Part shown: piece by piece, positions 53,383-63,156 of the stretch | How the letters are laid out: each line of letters opens with the position of its first letter | How positions within the stretch are numbered: the first letter of the stretch is position 1 | Translations under genes and position numbers: made by a program | NCBI GenBank assembly: GCA_021800255.1 | Contig: JAJYZC010000004.1 | Coordinates: 1-64,000 of the forward strand | DNA from: Acidobacteriota bacterium | GTDB lineage: Bacteria; Acidobacteriota; Terriglobia; Terriglobales; Acidobacteriaceae | DNA length: 64,000 nucleotides | Direction of reading: 5' to 3' | The notes under the pieces: model-generated | What the model was told of the DNA's origin: nothing | The model's database searches: none | Seen by the model: the letters and a program-made list of their open reading frames with translations, nothing else

Positions 53383-54006
53383 ATGGCGTATCTCGAACCA
53401 ACGGATTACCCGAACTACGGGTTGCCGCCTGGAACGACGGCGGACTGGATTACGGCGGCCACAGCGTTAATCAATAGTTACTGCCGGCGGCCGGATTTGA
53501 ACATCATCCAGTACATTGAGCGTCTGCGCGTGACGGCCGGCGCGCAGACGGTGCTTTTGAGCTATCTTCCGCTGGCGCCTTTGGCGCCGGCGACTACGCC
53601 GCTTGTAAGCATCGAAGGCCGGTACATCAAACCGAGGCGCGGAGAGCTTCCCAATGAACCATTGGCCGACATTGCGTGGGCGTTTTCGCTGCCCGGGCAG
53701 TGGACGTCAATCGACCCCAGCACGGTGGACTTCGATCCCGCCAATGGCGAGCTGACGCTGCCCTGGAACGTTTTTGGGCTGCCCTACAACGAAGTGCTAG
53801 TGACCTACACGGCGGGGCTGGCAGTCATCGGCGACGACGTGATGAGCGCGTGTGCGCAGATTGTGCGCAACGCGCAGGCTCAGCCGGCGCTGAATGCCAG
53901 CAGGACCAAAATGGACACGATGTGGATGCAGTATTTCTCGAGTTCGCTGATCGACGAAACGGTGCAGGCTTGGCTGGCCCCGTACGTAGCGAATAGGCTG
54001 GGGTGA
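53383..54006 (+). CDS. Putative head-tail connector / adaptor protein
   Basis: A 207-residue protein following the capsid gene. It contains ALINSYCRRPDLNIIQYIERL near the N-terminus, a beta-rich centre, and the pattern TVDFDPANGELTLPW ... VLVTYTAGL, which resembles gp6-like head-tail adaptors. AGGACACGAG precedes the ATG. The C-terminal helix contains DTMWMQYFSSSLIDETVQAW. Function is assigned by pattern and gene order. Confidence 0.6.
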   Translation: MAYLEPTDYPNYGLPPGTTADWITAATALINSYCRRPDLNIIQYIERLRVTAGAQTVLLSYLPLAPLAPATTPLVSIEGRYIKPRRGELPNEPLADIAWAFSLPGQWTSIDPSTVDFDPANGELTLPWNVFGLPYNEVLVTYTAGLAVIGDDVMSACAQIVRNAQAQPALNASRTKMDTMWMQYFSSSLIDETVQAWLAPYVANRLG

Positions 54007-54009
54007 GCG

Positions 54010-54444
54010 ATGAGCGATACGGCGCCGCGTAATCCGACTGCCGCCACGCAAATGCTGGCCGACGCCGTGCTACGCAGCGTGGGCGGAGCGACGGCTCTAC
54101 TGCGCGTGACCGGGACGAGCACGGATACCAGCCAGTTGGAAGTGGGGCTGGTGGCGACCACCTTTGCGGAGGTGGTCATCAGCCCGGTGGTGATGCGCAA
54201 GCAACGTCCGACGTGGAAAGAAGGCGGCGAGTCAAAGTGGGAACTGCTTGCGTCAGCGACCAGCGTAGAGCAGCAGGTGAACGCACTGGACCTGCCTTCG
54301 GCGCAGTCCCTTTTCGCCATGACATTAGCAGTCACCGTGGCCGGTCAAGACTATCTCATTGAGGCAACCGCCGCCAATGAAGCCTTTGGCCAGGTATATC
54401 TCTACAGACTGCTTTTGCGCGAGGCGCGCCAACAAGCGGTATAG
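54010..54444 (+). CDS. Phage module protein, possible head-closure component
   Basis: A 144-residue mixed alpha/beta protein that starts 3 bp after the connector stop. An N-terminal helix (AATQMLADAVLRSVGG) leads to beta-rich sequence (LEVGLVATTFAEVVISPVVM). No named domain is recognised. Size and position fit head-closure or stopper proteins, but this is inference from context. Confidence 0.5.
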   Translation: MSDTAPRNPTAATQMLADAVLRSVGGATALLRVTGTSTDTSQLEVGLVATTFAEVVISPVVMRKQRPTWKEGGESKWELLASATSVEQQVNALDLPSAQSLFAMTLAVTVAGQDYLIEATAANEAFGQVYLYRLLLREARQQAV

Positions 54445-54613
54445 AGGCAGTGAGCAGCTATTACTGACCAGTAGCTGGCGATCAGTCAACCGGCCAAACT
54501 GCGCCCGTCTCCTATTCTATTGGAACCGCTGATGTACGAAATGCCGGGCTGTCGTGTAGATTCTTGGTCACTAACCACAAATAACTTCCTATTGATAACT
54601 GTGCGGAGCACAC

Positions 54614-55099
54614 ATGCAGAATGCGAAAGACACATTTTATATGGCACTACGCACGCGCTTGACAACCATCAACCCAGAGCGGACGATTCTGCTGCGCGGA
54701 GCCGTGCGGCCAGGGATCCTGGTCGAGGAAGCCGAAGCGCCCTTCAGTCAGCTCCCCAACGATGTTTTTGTATTGCGGTGGCTCGGTCTGGGCGTGGACA
54801 TGAATCTCGCGTCAGCGATGGCCGCTGAGCAATGCGAAGTAATCTACCAGACAGTTGGGACGCAAAGCTTCGGAGGACTGGACCGCGGTCGCGCGTTGAG
54901 CGAAATGGACGAGGAGCTGATGGCTATGATTCAGCCTTTCTACACGCCCAAGCTCAATTACACGGCCACCCCGCCGGCTGCGATGCTGACGCAGGTCTTC
55001 TGGGATGAACCTGTTTTTGCGCCCATTCTCATCCAGCGTGACCGATTGTGCCGCACGGCAAGCGTGATGGTTTACAGCTATCAGGAGCAAGGAGAGTAA
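54614..55099 (+). CDS. Phage module protein, possible tail terminator
   Basis: A 161-residue protein with a helical N-terminus (KDTFYMALRTRLTTINPERT) and beta-rich core (VLRWLGLGVDMNLASAMAAEQCEVIYQT). Its length and position before the tail-tube-like gene fit a tail terminator. A possible ribosome site is GGAGCACAC before ATG 54614. It ends one base before the next start, so the two are coupled. Confidence 0.45.
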   Translation: MQNAKDTFYMALRTRLTTINPERTILLRGAVRPGILVEEAEAPFSQLPNDVFVLRWLGLGVDMNLASAMAAEQCEVIYQTVGTQSFGGLDRGRALSEMDEELMAMIQPFYTPKLNYTATPPAAMLTQVFWDEPVFAPILIQRDRLCRTASVMVYSYQEQGE

Positions 55100-56074
55100 A
55101 TGGCCGCAAGTTGGTATTCCGATCCGTCGCCGGTAACGCGCCGGGTGCGCGCTTATTTTGCGCCGGTAAACCGGATTGCGCAGACGCCAGTGCTCTTCGA
55201 TCCGTCGCAACAGGGCGGATTCAATCTGGACTCCCCGCCTGCTCCATGGATCAGCCTGGGATGGATTCAAGATTTTGTGCGCAAGCCGGTAAGTAAGTCG
55301 GCGCCGCTGCTGACCGGGATACCGGCCAGCCCGCAAGAACAGGTGCGCGAGACGCTGCAAGCGCAGGTTACTCTCCAGTTTTTAAGCTGGACAAAGTTAA
55401 CGATGGCGCTGGCGACCGGCTCACAGCACATGAATGTACTGGCGCCTGCAAGCGGCGCCGCTCCGGCGGCGGATGGAGCGCAAGCAGCGCCTGCCGTAAT
55501 TCCGCAAAGCGGCTCGACGAGCACGTCTATTCTTCTCGCCGAAGCGGATGCGGCAAAGTTTTCGCCCGGGTGCATCATCGCAGTCGATGGGGACTACACC
55601 GGGCAAACGGGCTTTGTGGGCACTCCAGTGGCAGGCGCATATGTGCGCCAGGCGCTTACGGATGTGGATTACATACGGCGTGTTACCTTCAATGTCGCGC
55701 TGGTTTCACAAGTCAATTCAACGGGACTGACCCTCGCCGAAGCATTGCAAGGCGGCGCACCGGCAGCAGGCGCCAAAGTCCAGGCGGTAACTGGCTTTGT
55801 GGACCGCGAAGGCGGCAGCTTCTATCAGGAGTGGTCAGGGCTCTTCTTAATGCAGGGTAGTCAGGGAGAAAGAATCTTCTTTTACTATCCGAGATTGCAG
55901 ACGATGACCGGAGCCGAAGAGACCGTGAATCCACTCAACGGGAAGAATCCAAATGGACAATCCCGGGTGCAACTCAAAGGGCAGTTTATGGCGCTTCCGG
56001 TTACGGACCCCCTAGATGGTGAACGCGTGGTGTGTTACCGAAGCTTTCTTCCCGCGGAAAACGCGCTTGTGTGA
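55100..56074 (+). CDS. Phage module protein, tail-tube-like
   Basis: A 324-residue protein beginning at ATG 55100, directly after the upstream stop (AAGGAGAGTAA overlaps the ribosome site). The middle is Ala/Gly/Pro-rich with SAAPAADGAQAAPAV, and the rest is beta-rich (SPGCIIAVDGDYTGQTGF, QEWSGLFLMQGSQGER). It may be a tube or sheath-like protein with an inserted domain, but no family is certain. The next gene's start lies 42 bp after its stop. Confidence 0.5.
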   Translation: MAASWYSDPSPVTRRVRAYFAPVNRIAQTPVLFDPSQQGGFNLDSPPAPWISLGWIQDFVRKPVSKSAPLLTGIPASPQEQVRETLQAQVTLQFLSWTKLTMALATGSQHMNVLAPASGAAPAADGAQAAPAVIPQSGSTSTSILLAEADAAKFSPGCIIAVDGDYTGQTGFVGTPVAGAYVRQALTDVDYIRRVTFNVALVSQVNSTGLTLAEALQGGAPAAGAKVQAVTGFVDREGGSFYQEWSGLFLMQGSQGERIFFYYPRLQTMTGAEETVNPLNGKNPNGQSRVQLKGQFMALPVTDPLDGERVVCYRSFLPAENALV

Positions 56075-56115
56075 CACGCGGCAGGGTATCAGGGCCGGCA
56101 GGCCAGGGAATCGAC

Positions 56116-58431
56116 ATGAAAGTAACCATTCAAGGGCAGGACTACACGGCTGCGCTCGACGCCTCGCATCCGTTGACCATCGACCGCAATCTCAATGCGC
56201 CTTCCATATGCCAGCTTTGGCTGAGCCTGCCGGCGAATGGCAGTCTCGCAGCGCCGTCTCGTTTCCAGTCACTCAAAATCATAGGCGACGACGGCACCAT
56301 GTATTTCACCGGCTACATCGCGGTAAGTCCGCTGCCTGAATACGCCGGCTTAGGCCTGGAAGGTCTGCGTTACCGCACGGCAATCCAAGCCATAAGCGAC
56401 GAGCTGCTGCTAGATCAGTTGTTGATGCCGCCTAGCATCATGATGAGCAACCTAACGGCTAGTCAAGTGATGGCCTTGCTAATCGCGGAGTCCGGCTCAA
56501 CCGCTCTCTCCGCGCAAGGACTTTCGCTGGCCACCGCGGTCAGCAATTATTCTCCGTGCAAGGGTACGAACTGGAGCACACGTGCCGGCGAGGCTGCGAA
56601 CATGGCGCGGGCCACATATCGCGCGATTAACGGCTCCCTGAACCTTTCCACCGTTCCGGCCATCGTGCATCCGTTGAATGAAACTGACGGCAGTCTGAGT
56701 CTGGCAGATCTGTCCTTTACAGCCAGCGTCAAGCGCGCGCTGGCCAACGATATTACAGTCTGCGGCGAAGACGAGCCAGTGGCTTACGTAACGGAGTACT
56801 TTTTGGGCGACGGCGTTACCACGCAGTTTGATTTGGCCTACGACCCTTACTTCCCGCCTATATCTCAAACCATTATTATTAACGAGCTCTTTAACGAGGA
56901 ACAAATCAATGAGACTCTGTGGTCCGCCAGCGGCGGTGCCGGCTATCTCACGTTGGGTTCCGGCGGGTTAGCAATGAACGGCGGTAACGGCATTGACGGC
57001 GACACGCTGATAACTTGGCTTAATCCGGTGGAAATGGGTGGAACACTGCTTCTCGAAGCTGTGGGCGTAACCCTGTCTCCGGGAAGCACGGGAATCCTGG
57101 CCGGTTTTTTTACCAGCCTTGAAACCGCAGCCAATTGTACCGCGGGTTTTCAGGCCACAGCTCAGCAGGGCACGGGAGCAGTGACTCTGCAACCGATTGT
57201 CCAGGGCACGGCGGCGGGGACGGCTTTTGCGCTGAATCCCGCGAACCAATACACGCTCCGCGTACGCGTACATTGCCCGGAGTGCGAGCGGCAGCGTTCA
57301 GTCTATTACTCCTTTGGCGACAACGGCCCGATAGCCGCCGGCGGTGAGTGGGTTTTGGCGCCGGGTAAGATCCAGATGGAGATTCAGGAGTTTGTCAACG
57401 GCGTAGGCGCAACGCCGGTGACGCTTTACGACGGCGGCATTTCCAGCCTGCCTGGAACCTGTATGGTGGTTCCGGCCAGCAGTATCAACCTGATCGGAAG
57501 CATCCGCGCCGTGTACCTGTCGAACTTGGGCTCGGGTTGGGTGGTCAGCACGCCACCTGCCGGCGGCCCATATACACGGCGCGTCGGACCTACAGCCGAT
57601 GCCGCCGAGTGCCATCTGGAGCGCACTGGCTTCGTTGTTTTTTATACCGGATACACGCCGGTCGCGGGAGAACAGATTGCGGTGAATTATCGCACCATCG
57701 GCCGCGCCGTGGGCCGCGCCGTGAACACGGTCAGCCAGCAGGCCCTGGCGCAGGCGGGTTCGCCTTGGGTGGCCTGTTGGATCGGCTCGGTCAGCAGACC
57801 GCCAACGCGCAGCTCCGCCGATTGCCGCTATGCCGCCCAGGTGTTGGCGCAGGCCGCGGCCAGCGTGAGCGCGCTGTGGAGCGGAACCTACAAAGGAAAT
57901 AGAACCAGCTTTGCCGCCGACGTCTGGCCTGGCGACGCGCTGCTGCTCAACGCGCCTTCGACAAACTTAAACACGGAAGTCGTAGTGCGCACGGTCAAGG
58001 TGATTTATATAAATAGTTATCCTGACTTAGTAGAGTACGAGATCGCTTTCGCCAACGACTGGGCCGACGACTTAGCTATCAAAACCAACGCCACAGTTCC
58101 CGTGAACACATGGCTTCCAGCGGCGGTCAATCCCACCGTGCTTACCAATCTCACTGGACTTACAGTCACCACATTGAACGGCAGTACGGTCACCATCAAT
58201 ACCGGAGCGGCTCCGCCCGCGGGCGGGGGCTTCGAGATACGCTTGCGAGATTGGGATTTCATGCCCGGCGAAGACCCGACGCTGGTGATGCGCGGTACGC
58301 AGTCAAACCTGACCTTCTCGCGCGTCTCGGCGAGCGATCGTTTTTATATCCGCATGTATGACGGTTCGACGCCGCCTAACTATTCGGAATTTTCAACCGC
58401 CCTATTCATCAACCTGCCGCTGAGCGGATGA
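56116..58431 (+). CDS. Large phage tail/baseplate-like protein
   Basis: A 771-residue protein, the largest of the module. The N-terminal MKVTIQGQDYTAALDASHPL resembles the first domain of baseplate-hub or distal-tail proteins. The rest alternates beta-rich and Gly-rich segments, with a CPECERQRSVYY Cys pair at about residue 425. The C-terminus (about 700-771) has Ser/Thr/Pro-rich strands, as in receptor-binding or fibre tips. ATG 56116 follows AGGGAA; the frame extends to 56032, overlapping the previous gene. Assigned by context only. Confidence 0.5.
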   Translation: MKVTIQGQDYTAALDASHPLTIDRNLNAPSICQLWLSLPANGSLAAPSRFQSLKIIGDDGTMYFTGYIAVSPLPEYAGLGLEGLRYRTAIQAISDELLLDQLLMPPSIMMSNLTASQVMALLIAESGSTALSAQGLSLATAVSNYSPCKGTNWSTRAGEAANMARATYRAINGSLNLSTVPAIVHPLNETDGSLSLADLSFTASVKRALANDITVCGEDEPVAYVTEYFLGDGVTTQFDLAYDPYFPPISQTIIINELFNEEQINETLWSASGGAGYLTLGSGGLAMNGGNGIDGDTLITWLNPVEMGGTLLLEAVGVTLSPGSTGILAGFFTSLETAANCTAGFQATAQQGTGAVTLQPIVQGTAAGTAFALNPANQYTLRVRVHCPECERQRSVYYSFGDNGPIAAGGEWVLAPGKIQMEIQEFVNGVGATPVTLYDGGISSLPGTCMVVPASSINLIGSIRAVYLSNLGSGWVVSTPPAGGPYTRRVGPTADAAECHLERTGFVVFYTGYTPVAGEQIAVNYRTIGRAVGRAVNTVSQQALAQAGSPWVACWIGSVSRPPTRSSADCRYAAQVLAQAAASVSALWSGTYKGNRTSFAADVWPGDALLLNAPSTNLNTEVVVRTVKVIYINSYPDLVEYEIAFANDWADDLAIKTNATVPVNTWLPAAVNPTVLTNLTGLTVTTLNGSTVTINTGAAPPAGGGFEIRLRDWDFMPGEDPTLVMRGTQSNLTFSRVSASDRFYIRMYDGSTPPNYSEFSTALFINLPLSG

Positions 58432-58494
58432 GCGCGCCGGCGAGTCAGCAGTTAGGAGCTATTTGAAACTTGATCCCTTTGGGGAGTGCAGCGA

Positions 58495-58722
58495 ATGCGC
58501 ATCATGAATGAATTCGAGGCTCAGGTGCTAAGCGATTTAAGCGTACTCAAATCGCAGATGACCGGCCTCGTGGGCGACGGTAACGGCGGCCGCCTGTCGG
58601 AACTGGAGCGGCGTATGGACCGGCACGAGCAGAACTGGCAGCGCGCAAAGGGTTTCCTGGCGGCCGTCAGCGTGTTGTTCGCGGTGATCGAAGTGGCTGT
58701 GAGGGCATGGCTCCGGCGTTGA
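58495..58722 (+). CDS. Small XhlA-like coiled-coil membrane protein
   Basis: A 75-residue protein: an acidic helical segment (NEFEAQVLSDLSVLKSQM), a coiled coil (RLSELERRMDRHEQNWQ) and one C-terminal membrane helix (GFLAAVSVLFAVIEVAVRAW) ending in basic residues. This layout is that of phage XhlA/hemolysin-type or holin-accessory proteins. GGGGAG 8 bases upstream supports ATG 58495. Last gene of the module. No endolysin follows, so a lysis role would need a partner elsewhere. Confidence 0.6.
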   Translation: MRIMNEFEAQVLSDLSVLKSQMTGLVGDGNGGRLSELERRMDRHEQNWQRAKGFLAAVSVLFAVIEVAVRAWLRR

Positions 58723-58779
58723 ACGGTTTTGCAAAAGGACCATTTTGCGACGCCGTGTACACAATTTCCTGCCATCCTG

Positions 58780-60411
58780 TCACTCCATCGGGCCGCTGGG
58801 GGCATGGGGCCGGTTGCCCTTGAGGAAAAACGAGAGCACGAAGAATACGGCCGCGCCAATGGCAAAGACCTGATAGCCGTCAATATAGGCCAGAGAATAG
58901 GCCTGAACAACGACACCTTGGTAGAAGCGGCCGTAAGCCTGATTGAGCGCGCCGGTGGCGCTGAGTCCAGAATGGAATAAGGCTTGCGAAAGCATGTTCA
59001 ATGATTCAGAGGAGTATACGTTACCAGGATAAAGGTGCGAGACAAGGACCTGCTGGTGAAACTGGGCTCGCCTGGCAAGAATCGTCGTTACGATGGAAGT
59101 GCCAAAGCTCATGCCGATGTTGCGCATGAAATTGATCAGCGCGGAGATGGAGTTATTCTTTTCCTTGGGCAGGCCGACGTATACCACAGTGGTGAGCGGA
59201 ACGAACAGGAACGGCAAGCCAACCATCTGCAGCACCCGGATCCAAGACCCGGCTCGAAAGCTGATGAGCGTATCCATGTGCCGGGTTGAAAACCACATCC
59301 CAATGGCCATCGCCGCCCATCCGACATGCACGAGACGGCGCGCCTGGACCTTGCCGAGCAGGCGCCCCACCATAGGCAATTCCAACAGCACAAACAAGCC
59401 GCCGAAGGACATCACCAGCCCGGCGCTCTCTGCTGTGTAGCCCATGAGTGTTTGCAGATAGAGAGGCATCATAACCAGAGTTCCGAACATCATCACGCCG
59501 AAGCCAAACATCATCAGGTTGCTGGTCAGAAAATTAAAGTGCTTGAAGAGGCGGACATCGATGACCGGATGGTCGTGAAACCATTCCCAAAAAATGAGGA
59601 TACCCAAAGCGACTGTGGCGACAAGGGTAAGCGTGAGGATGAAATGGGAGCCGAACCAGTCATCCTCCTGACCTTTGTCGAGAACCACCTGCAGGGCAGC
59701 TATACCGACGCTGAGCAGGCCGATACCGATAAAGTCGATCTTGACCGCCTTGCGCGCCATGAGACGAAGATACGGCGGGTCCTCAACCAGTTGCTCCACA
59801 AGCATGAGCGTCAGAATGCCAACCGGAATGTTGATGAAGAAGATCCAGCGCCAAGAATAATTGTCCGTGATCCAGCCGCCGAGCGTGGGGCCGATGATCG
59901 GCGCCAGCACTGTGGTAATGCCGTACATGGCAAAGGCCTGGCCGCGCTTACTCTCGGGAAAAGAATCTGCAAGGATAGCTTGCGCCACGGGCTGCAATCC
60001 GCCGCCGCCGGCCCCTTGCAGGACGCGAAAGAGAATGATCGCTGAGAGACTCGGCGCCAGGCCGCAGAGCACCGAACTCACAGTAAATAACAGCAGCGAC
60101 AGCAGAAAGTATTTCTTGCGCCCAATGGTGTTGGAGATCCATCCGCTCAGCGGCAGGATGATGGCATTGGCCACCAGATAGGAAGTGAGAATCCAGGTGG
60201 CCTCGTCATTACTGGAAGACAAGCTCCCAGCCATGTGCGGCAAGGCGACGTTGGCGATGCTGGCGTCGAGCATCTCCATGAACGCCGACAACGCGACGAC
60301 CGACGCGATGAGCCACGGATTATGCGCCGGCGCCCATGCAGCCGGGACAGGCGCTGCACGCCCAGCGTCCGGCGCAGGAAGTATACCTTCGTTTGAATCG
60401 GCCATGTCCAT
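58780..60411 (-). CDS. DHA2-family MFS efflux permease (EmrB/QacA-like)
   Basis: A 543-residue inner-membrane drug:proton antiporter with about 14 helices. Diagnostic motifs are MEMLDASIANVALPHM in helix 1, WILTSYLVANAIILPLSGW (motif B region) and GWRWI-like YSWRWIFFINIPVG. A Pro-rich tail precedes the first helix. It is the last gene of a minus-strand operon with HlyD-type adaptor and TolC-type genes, so it likely works as a tripartite pump across both membranes. Substrate unknown. Confidence 0.93.
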   Translation of the reverse strand: MDMADSNEGILPAPDAGRAAPVPAAWAPAHNPWLIASVVALSAFMEMLDASIANVALPHMAGSLSSSNDEATWILTSYLVANAIILPLSGWISNTIGRKKYFLLSLLLFTVSSVLCGLAPSLSAIILFRVLQGAGGGGLQPVAQAILADSFPESKRGQAFAMYGITTVLAPIIGPTLGGWITDNYSWRWIFFINIPVGILTLMLVEQLVEDPPYLRLMARKAVKIDFIGIGLLSVGIAALQVVLDKGQEDDWFGSHFILTLTLVATVALGILIFWEWFHDHPVIDVRLFKHFNFLTSNLMMFGFGVMMFGTLVMMPLYLQTLMGYTAESAGLVMSFGGLFVLLELPMVGRLLGKVQARRLVHVGWAAMAIGMWFSTRHMDTLISFRAGSWIRVLQMVGLPFLFVPLTTVVYVGLPKEKNNSISALINFMRNIGMSFGTSIVTTILARRAQFHQQVLVSHLYPGNVYSSESLNMLSQALFHSGLSATGALNQAYGRFYQGVVVQAYSLAYIDGYQVFAIGAAVFFVLSFFLKGNRPHAPSGPME

Positions 60412-60431
60412 TTGCCCTTTTGCCTAACTGC

Positions 60432-61697
60432 TCAATGAAGCCGGACGCGCGGCTCGACAGATAGTCCTACCCGCAGAAGATGGTTAGGATCCTGTCCGGG
60501 GTTAAAGACAATGCGAACGGGCACCCGCTGCACAACCTTTACGTAATTACCGGTGGCGTTCTCAGGCGGCAGCAGGCTGAACTGCACGCCGGTGGCTCCT
60601 GCAATTCCCTGTATCTTGCCGGTGTAATCGCGATCGGTGGCGTCCACGTGAATCTTGACGGACTGGCCAGGGCGCATGCCTTTCAGCTCGGTTTCCTTAA
60701 AGTTCGCCGTGACCCAAATATCGCGCGTCGGTACGATCGTCATTAAAGTTTGGCCGGGCGCAACATTCTGGCCGGCTACCGCGGTGCGCTTGCCGACGAT
60801 GCCTTCGGCAGGCGCGATGATCGTGGTGTATTGCAGGTTCAGTTCGGCGCGATGGAGTTCGGCCTCGGCCTCTTCGACGGCTGCTGCGGCAGCCTGCGCC
60901 TTGGCGCGGGTAACTTGCATCTGCTCCGGCCGCGTGTGCGCGCTGCGGAGTTCGGCTTCGGCGTCCTGCAGGCGGCTGCGCGCCTGCGTAACCTGCTGGT
61001 CGGCAGCGGCCACGCCGGCCTGGGCCTCGACTACGGCCGCTGCGCTCGACTTAGATGCGGCTACGGCCCGGTCATATTCCTGGCGGGAAATCTCCCGTTT
61101 CCCGATCAACTGCTGGTAGCGCCGCAGATCGTCCTGTATCTTCACATTGTTGGCCTCGGTTTGTGTCAGACGCGCTTCGGCCTCCTGAAACTGCTTTTCT
61201 GCGGCCACGATTCCGGCTTGCGCGCCCTGCACATCTGCCTCGGCCGAATGGACCTGGCTCAAGGTGCTGACCGAGGTGATGGGCACGCCGCCCAGCGCGG
61301 CGCTGGCTTCAGCCTGAGCCTGAGTCAGATGCGCCTTGGCCAGTTCAACAGCAACCTGATAATCGGTTGGGTCAAGCTGCACAAGCACCGTTCCTTTCTC
61401 AACATATTGCGTGTCGTCCACGGTTACCCTGGTGACGTAGCCGGGAACGCGTGCGCTGATGGGATGCAGGTACCCCTCAATCTCCGCATCGTCAGTGCTG
61501 GCGAATTGCGAGTAGTAACGCCAAATCCCCACAACGCCCACGATGATCACTGCGAGGACCGCAAGCAGGATGCGCTTCTTTCTTCCGTCGAGTTTCCCGT
61601 TTCTGGGAGCAGCGTCCGTCGCCGTTGCGGCTTCTGAGCTCGCGTTCGGTTCCCTTGTGTGGATTTCTTGACTCATCGGTTGTTCTTCATGGTTCAT
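60432..61697 (-). CDS. HlyD/EmrA-family periplasmic adaptor
   Basis: A 421-residue membrane-fusion protein. A short N-terminal tail and one membrane helix (about 45-65, ILLAVLAVIIVGVVGIW) anchor it. A biotinyl-lipoyl domain (VLVQLDPTDYQVAVELAKA) and a long alpha-hairpin (about 110-260, LTQAQAEASAALG, QVTQARSRLQDAEAELR) follow. The barrel domain has TVVGKRTAV-like GIVGKRTAVAGQNVAPG and RPGQSVKIHVDA. It links the MFS permease to the TolC-like channel. ATG 61697 starts 2 bp after the TolC stop; ATG 61676 is an alternative. Confidence 0.93.
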   Translation of the reverse strand: MNHEEQPMSQEIHTREPNASSEAATATDAAPRNGKLDGRKKRILLAVLAVIIVGVVGIWRYYSQFASTDDAEIEGYLHPISARVPGYVTRVTVDDTQYVEKGTVLVQLDPTDYQVAVELAKAHLTQAQAEASAALGGVPITSVSTLSQVHSAEADVQGAQAGIVAAEKQFQEAEARLTQTEANNVKIQDDLRRYQQLIGKREISRQEYDRAVAASKSSAAAVVEAQAGVAAADQQVTQARSRLQDAEAELRSAHTRPEQMQVTRAKAQAAAAAVEEAEAELHRAELNLQYTTIIAPAEGIVGKRTAVAGQNVAPGQTLMTIVPTRDIWVTANFKETELKGMRPGQSVKIHVDATDRDYTGKIQGIAGATGVQFSLLPPENATGNYVKVVQRVPVRIVFNPGQDPNHLLRVGLSVEPRVRLH

Positions 61698-61699
61698 GG

Positions 61700-63139
61700 C
61701 TATTTCTCTCCCAGATAGCTGAGACCGTCGCGCTCGGCAACGCCCATGGCGCGAGCCAGATTGAGTTTGGAGACACTGTAGCGGTAAAGGCTTGCAATGT
61801 AGACTTCATCGGCTTGCGCAACGGCTTGCTGCGCCTGCACGACTTCCACATTGTTGGTGACGCCGGATGCAAACCGGTCACGAGATTGATCGAGGGTCTG
61901 GGCCGCGAGGGCAGTGTTGGTCTGCGCCACATTGACCTGATTGGCATTGGTATTCAGATTGAGAAGCGCGGTGCGAACGTCGTAATCGATCTGCTCCTTC
62001 AGGTCGGAGAGTTTGTTTTGGGCCTGGTGAAGGCGGGCTTCCGCCGTCTCAATCTCTCCCCGCACGCGCCCTCCCTGAAACAAAGGCACTTTTACCGATC
62101 CGGCAACCAGGTACGTTTGATGGCCGTCGGTGAACCCTCCCGTGCCAATGTCACCCCAATTCGCATTGACCCCGACGGAGGGGTACCGCTCGGCGCGCGC
62201 CGCGCGCAACTGCGCTTCAGCCGCAGCCACTTCGGCCATCGCGGCCTGATAGTCGCCTCGATGCTGGTAGGCCTCGGCAACAGCATCCGCAATCGCCTGA
62301 CTAGCCATCGGCGTGTAGGGAACCTGGGTCGCAAGTTCAAACTTCTGGCCATCCGGCAGACCGATTGCACGGGCCAGATTCAGCTTTTCCGTGGCGTAGG
62401 TGTTTTCCGCGGTCAGCAGGTTTTCCTGTTGCGTCTTCAGCTCCACAAGCGCGCGCAGAGTATCGATTTGCGGGTTCAGACCGGCGGTTTCCCGGTCCTT
62501 CGCAAGCTGGTAAAGCGCCTGCGCCGTGTTTCGTTCGGCCGTCGCCGCCTGCACTTGGGCCTTGCCGGCGATCTCCATCAGGTACGCATTCCCTACCGCC
62601 AGTACGACCGTGTCGCGCGCCTGCTGATAGGTGAAGCGCGAAGCGGAAAGCTGGTGGGAGGCAGCGCGCGATGCTTGCAGATCGCTCAGGTTCAGCAGAG
62701 GTGCGGAGACATAGAGCCGCGTGTCGAAGACGTGGAACGGGCTGGGAATAGCAGGAATTGTGGGAGGCAGCGTGTTGGGTCCAACCATCGCCTGAAGGTT
62801 GAGCTCCTGTTGCAATCCGCTCACGGCCCCATTGACCTGTGGCAGCAGGCGGCTGAGCGCCTGCCAGCGCGTGCCGTTGGCGGCGTTCGTCTCTTCTCCG
62901 CTCAGCAGCAGCCCCAGGTTCGCGCGCAGCCCGCGGTTGATGGCCTCACGCAGGGTCAGGTTCAGGGTTCCCGCTGCCGGCTTGCTGCTCGGAACGCTGC
63001 CCAGAAAGGGATTCTGGGCCGAATCGATGTCTGGCGTCTGCTGCGCCTGTACAGTGGGAACTCCGAAGAGAGCGGCTGCGGCAAGCAATACGGCAGCCCA
63101 CTCTCTAGCTTTCGCACGATTTCTTCGAAACATCGGCAT
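61700..63139 (-). CDS. TolC-family outer-membrane efflux channel
   Basis: A 479-residue outer-membrane factor. A signal peptide (AAVLLAAAALFGVPTVQAQ) precedes two structural repeats, each with long coiled-coil helices: about 70-260 (NLTLREAINRGLRANLGL ... AQALYQLAKDRETAGLNPQ) and 280-470 (AEAQLRAARAERYPSVGVNA ... DQSRDRFASGVTNNVEVVQA). Both OEP motifs are present. It starts 17 bp after the CMD-like gene and is the channel of the tripartite pump encoded by the next two genes. Confidence 0.93.
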   Translation of the reverse strand: MPMFRRNRAKAREWAAVLLAAAALFGVPTVQAQQTPDIDSAQNPFLGSVPSSKPAAGTLNLTLREAINRGLRANLGLLLSGEETNAANGTRWQALSRLLPQVNGAVSGLQQELNLQAMVGPNTLPPTIPAIPSPFHVFDTRLYVSAPLLNLSDLQASRAASHQLSASRFTYQQARDTVVLAVGNAYLMEIAGKAQVQAATAERNTAQALYQLAKDRETAGLNPQIDTLRALVELKTQQENLLTAENTYATEKLNLARAIGLPDGQKFELATQVPYTPMASQAIADAVAEAYQHRGDYQAAMAEVAAAEAQLRAARAERYPSVGVNANWGDIGTGGFTDGHQTYLVAGSVKVPLFQGGRVRGEIETAEARLHQAQNKLSDLKEQIDYDVRTALLNLNTNANQVNVAQTNTALAAQTLDQSRDRFASGVTNNVEVVQAQQAVAQADEVYIASLYRYSVSKLNLARAMGVAERDGLSYLGEK

Positions 63140-63156
63140 GGTTGACTCCTATGGAC

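Noticed and set aside
49496-58722. Naming the module a gene transfer agent
   Set aside because: Gene order fits any siphovirus-like structural cluster; no GTA regulator or hallmark gene is recognisable, so only the broader description is claimed.
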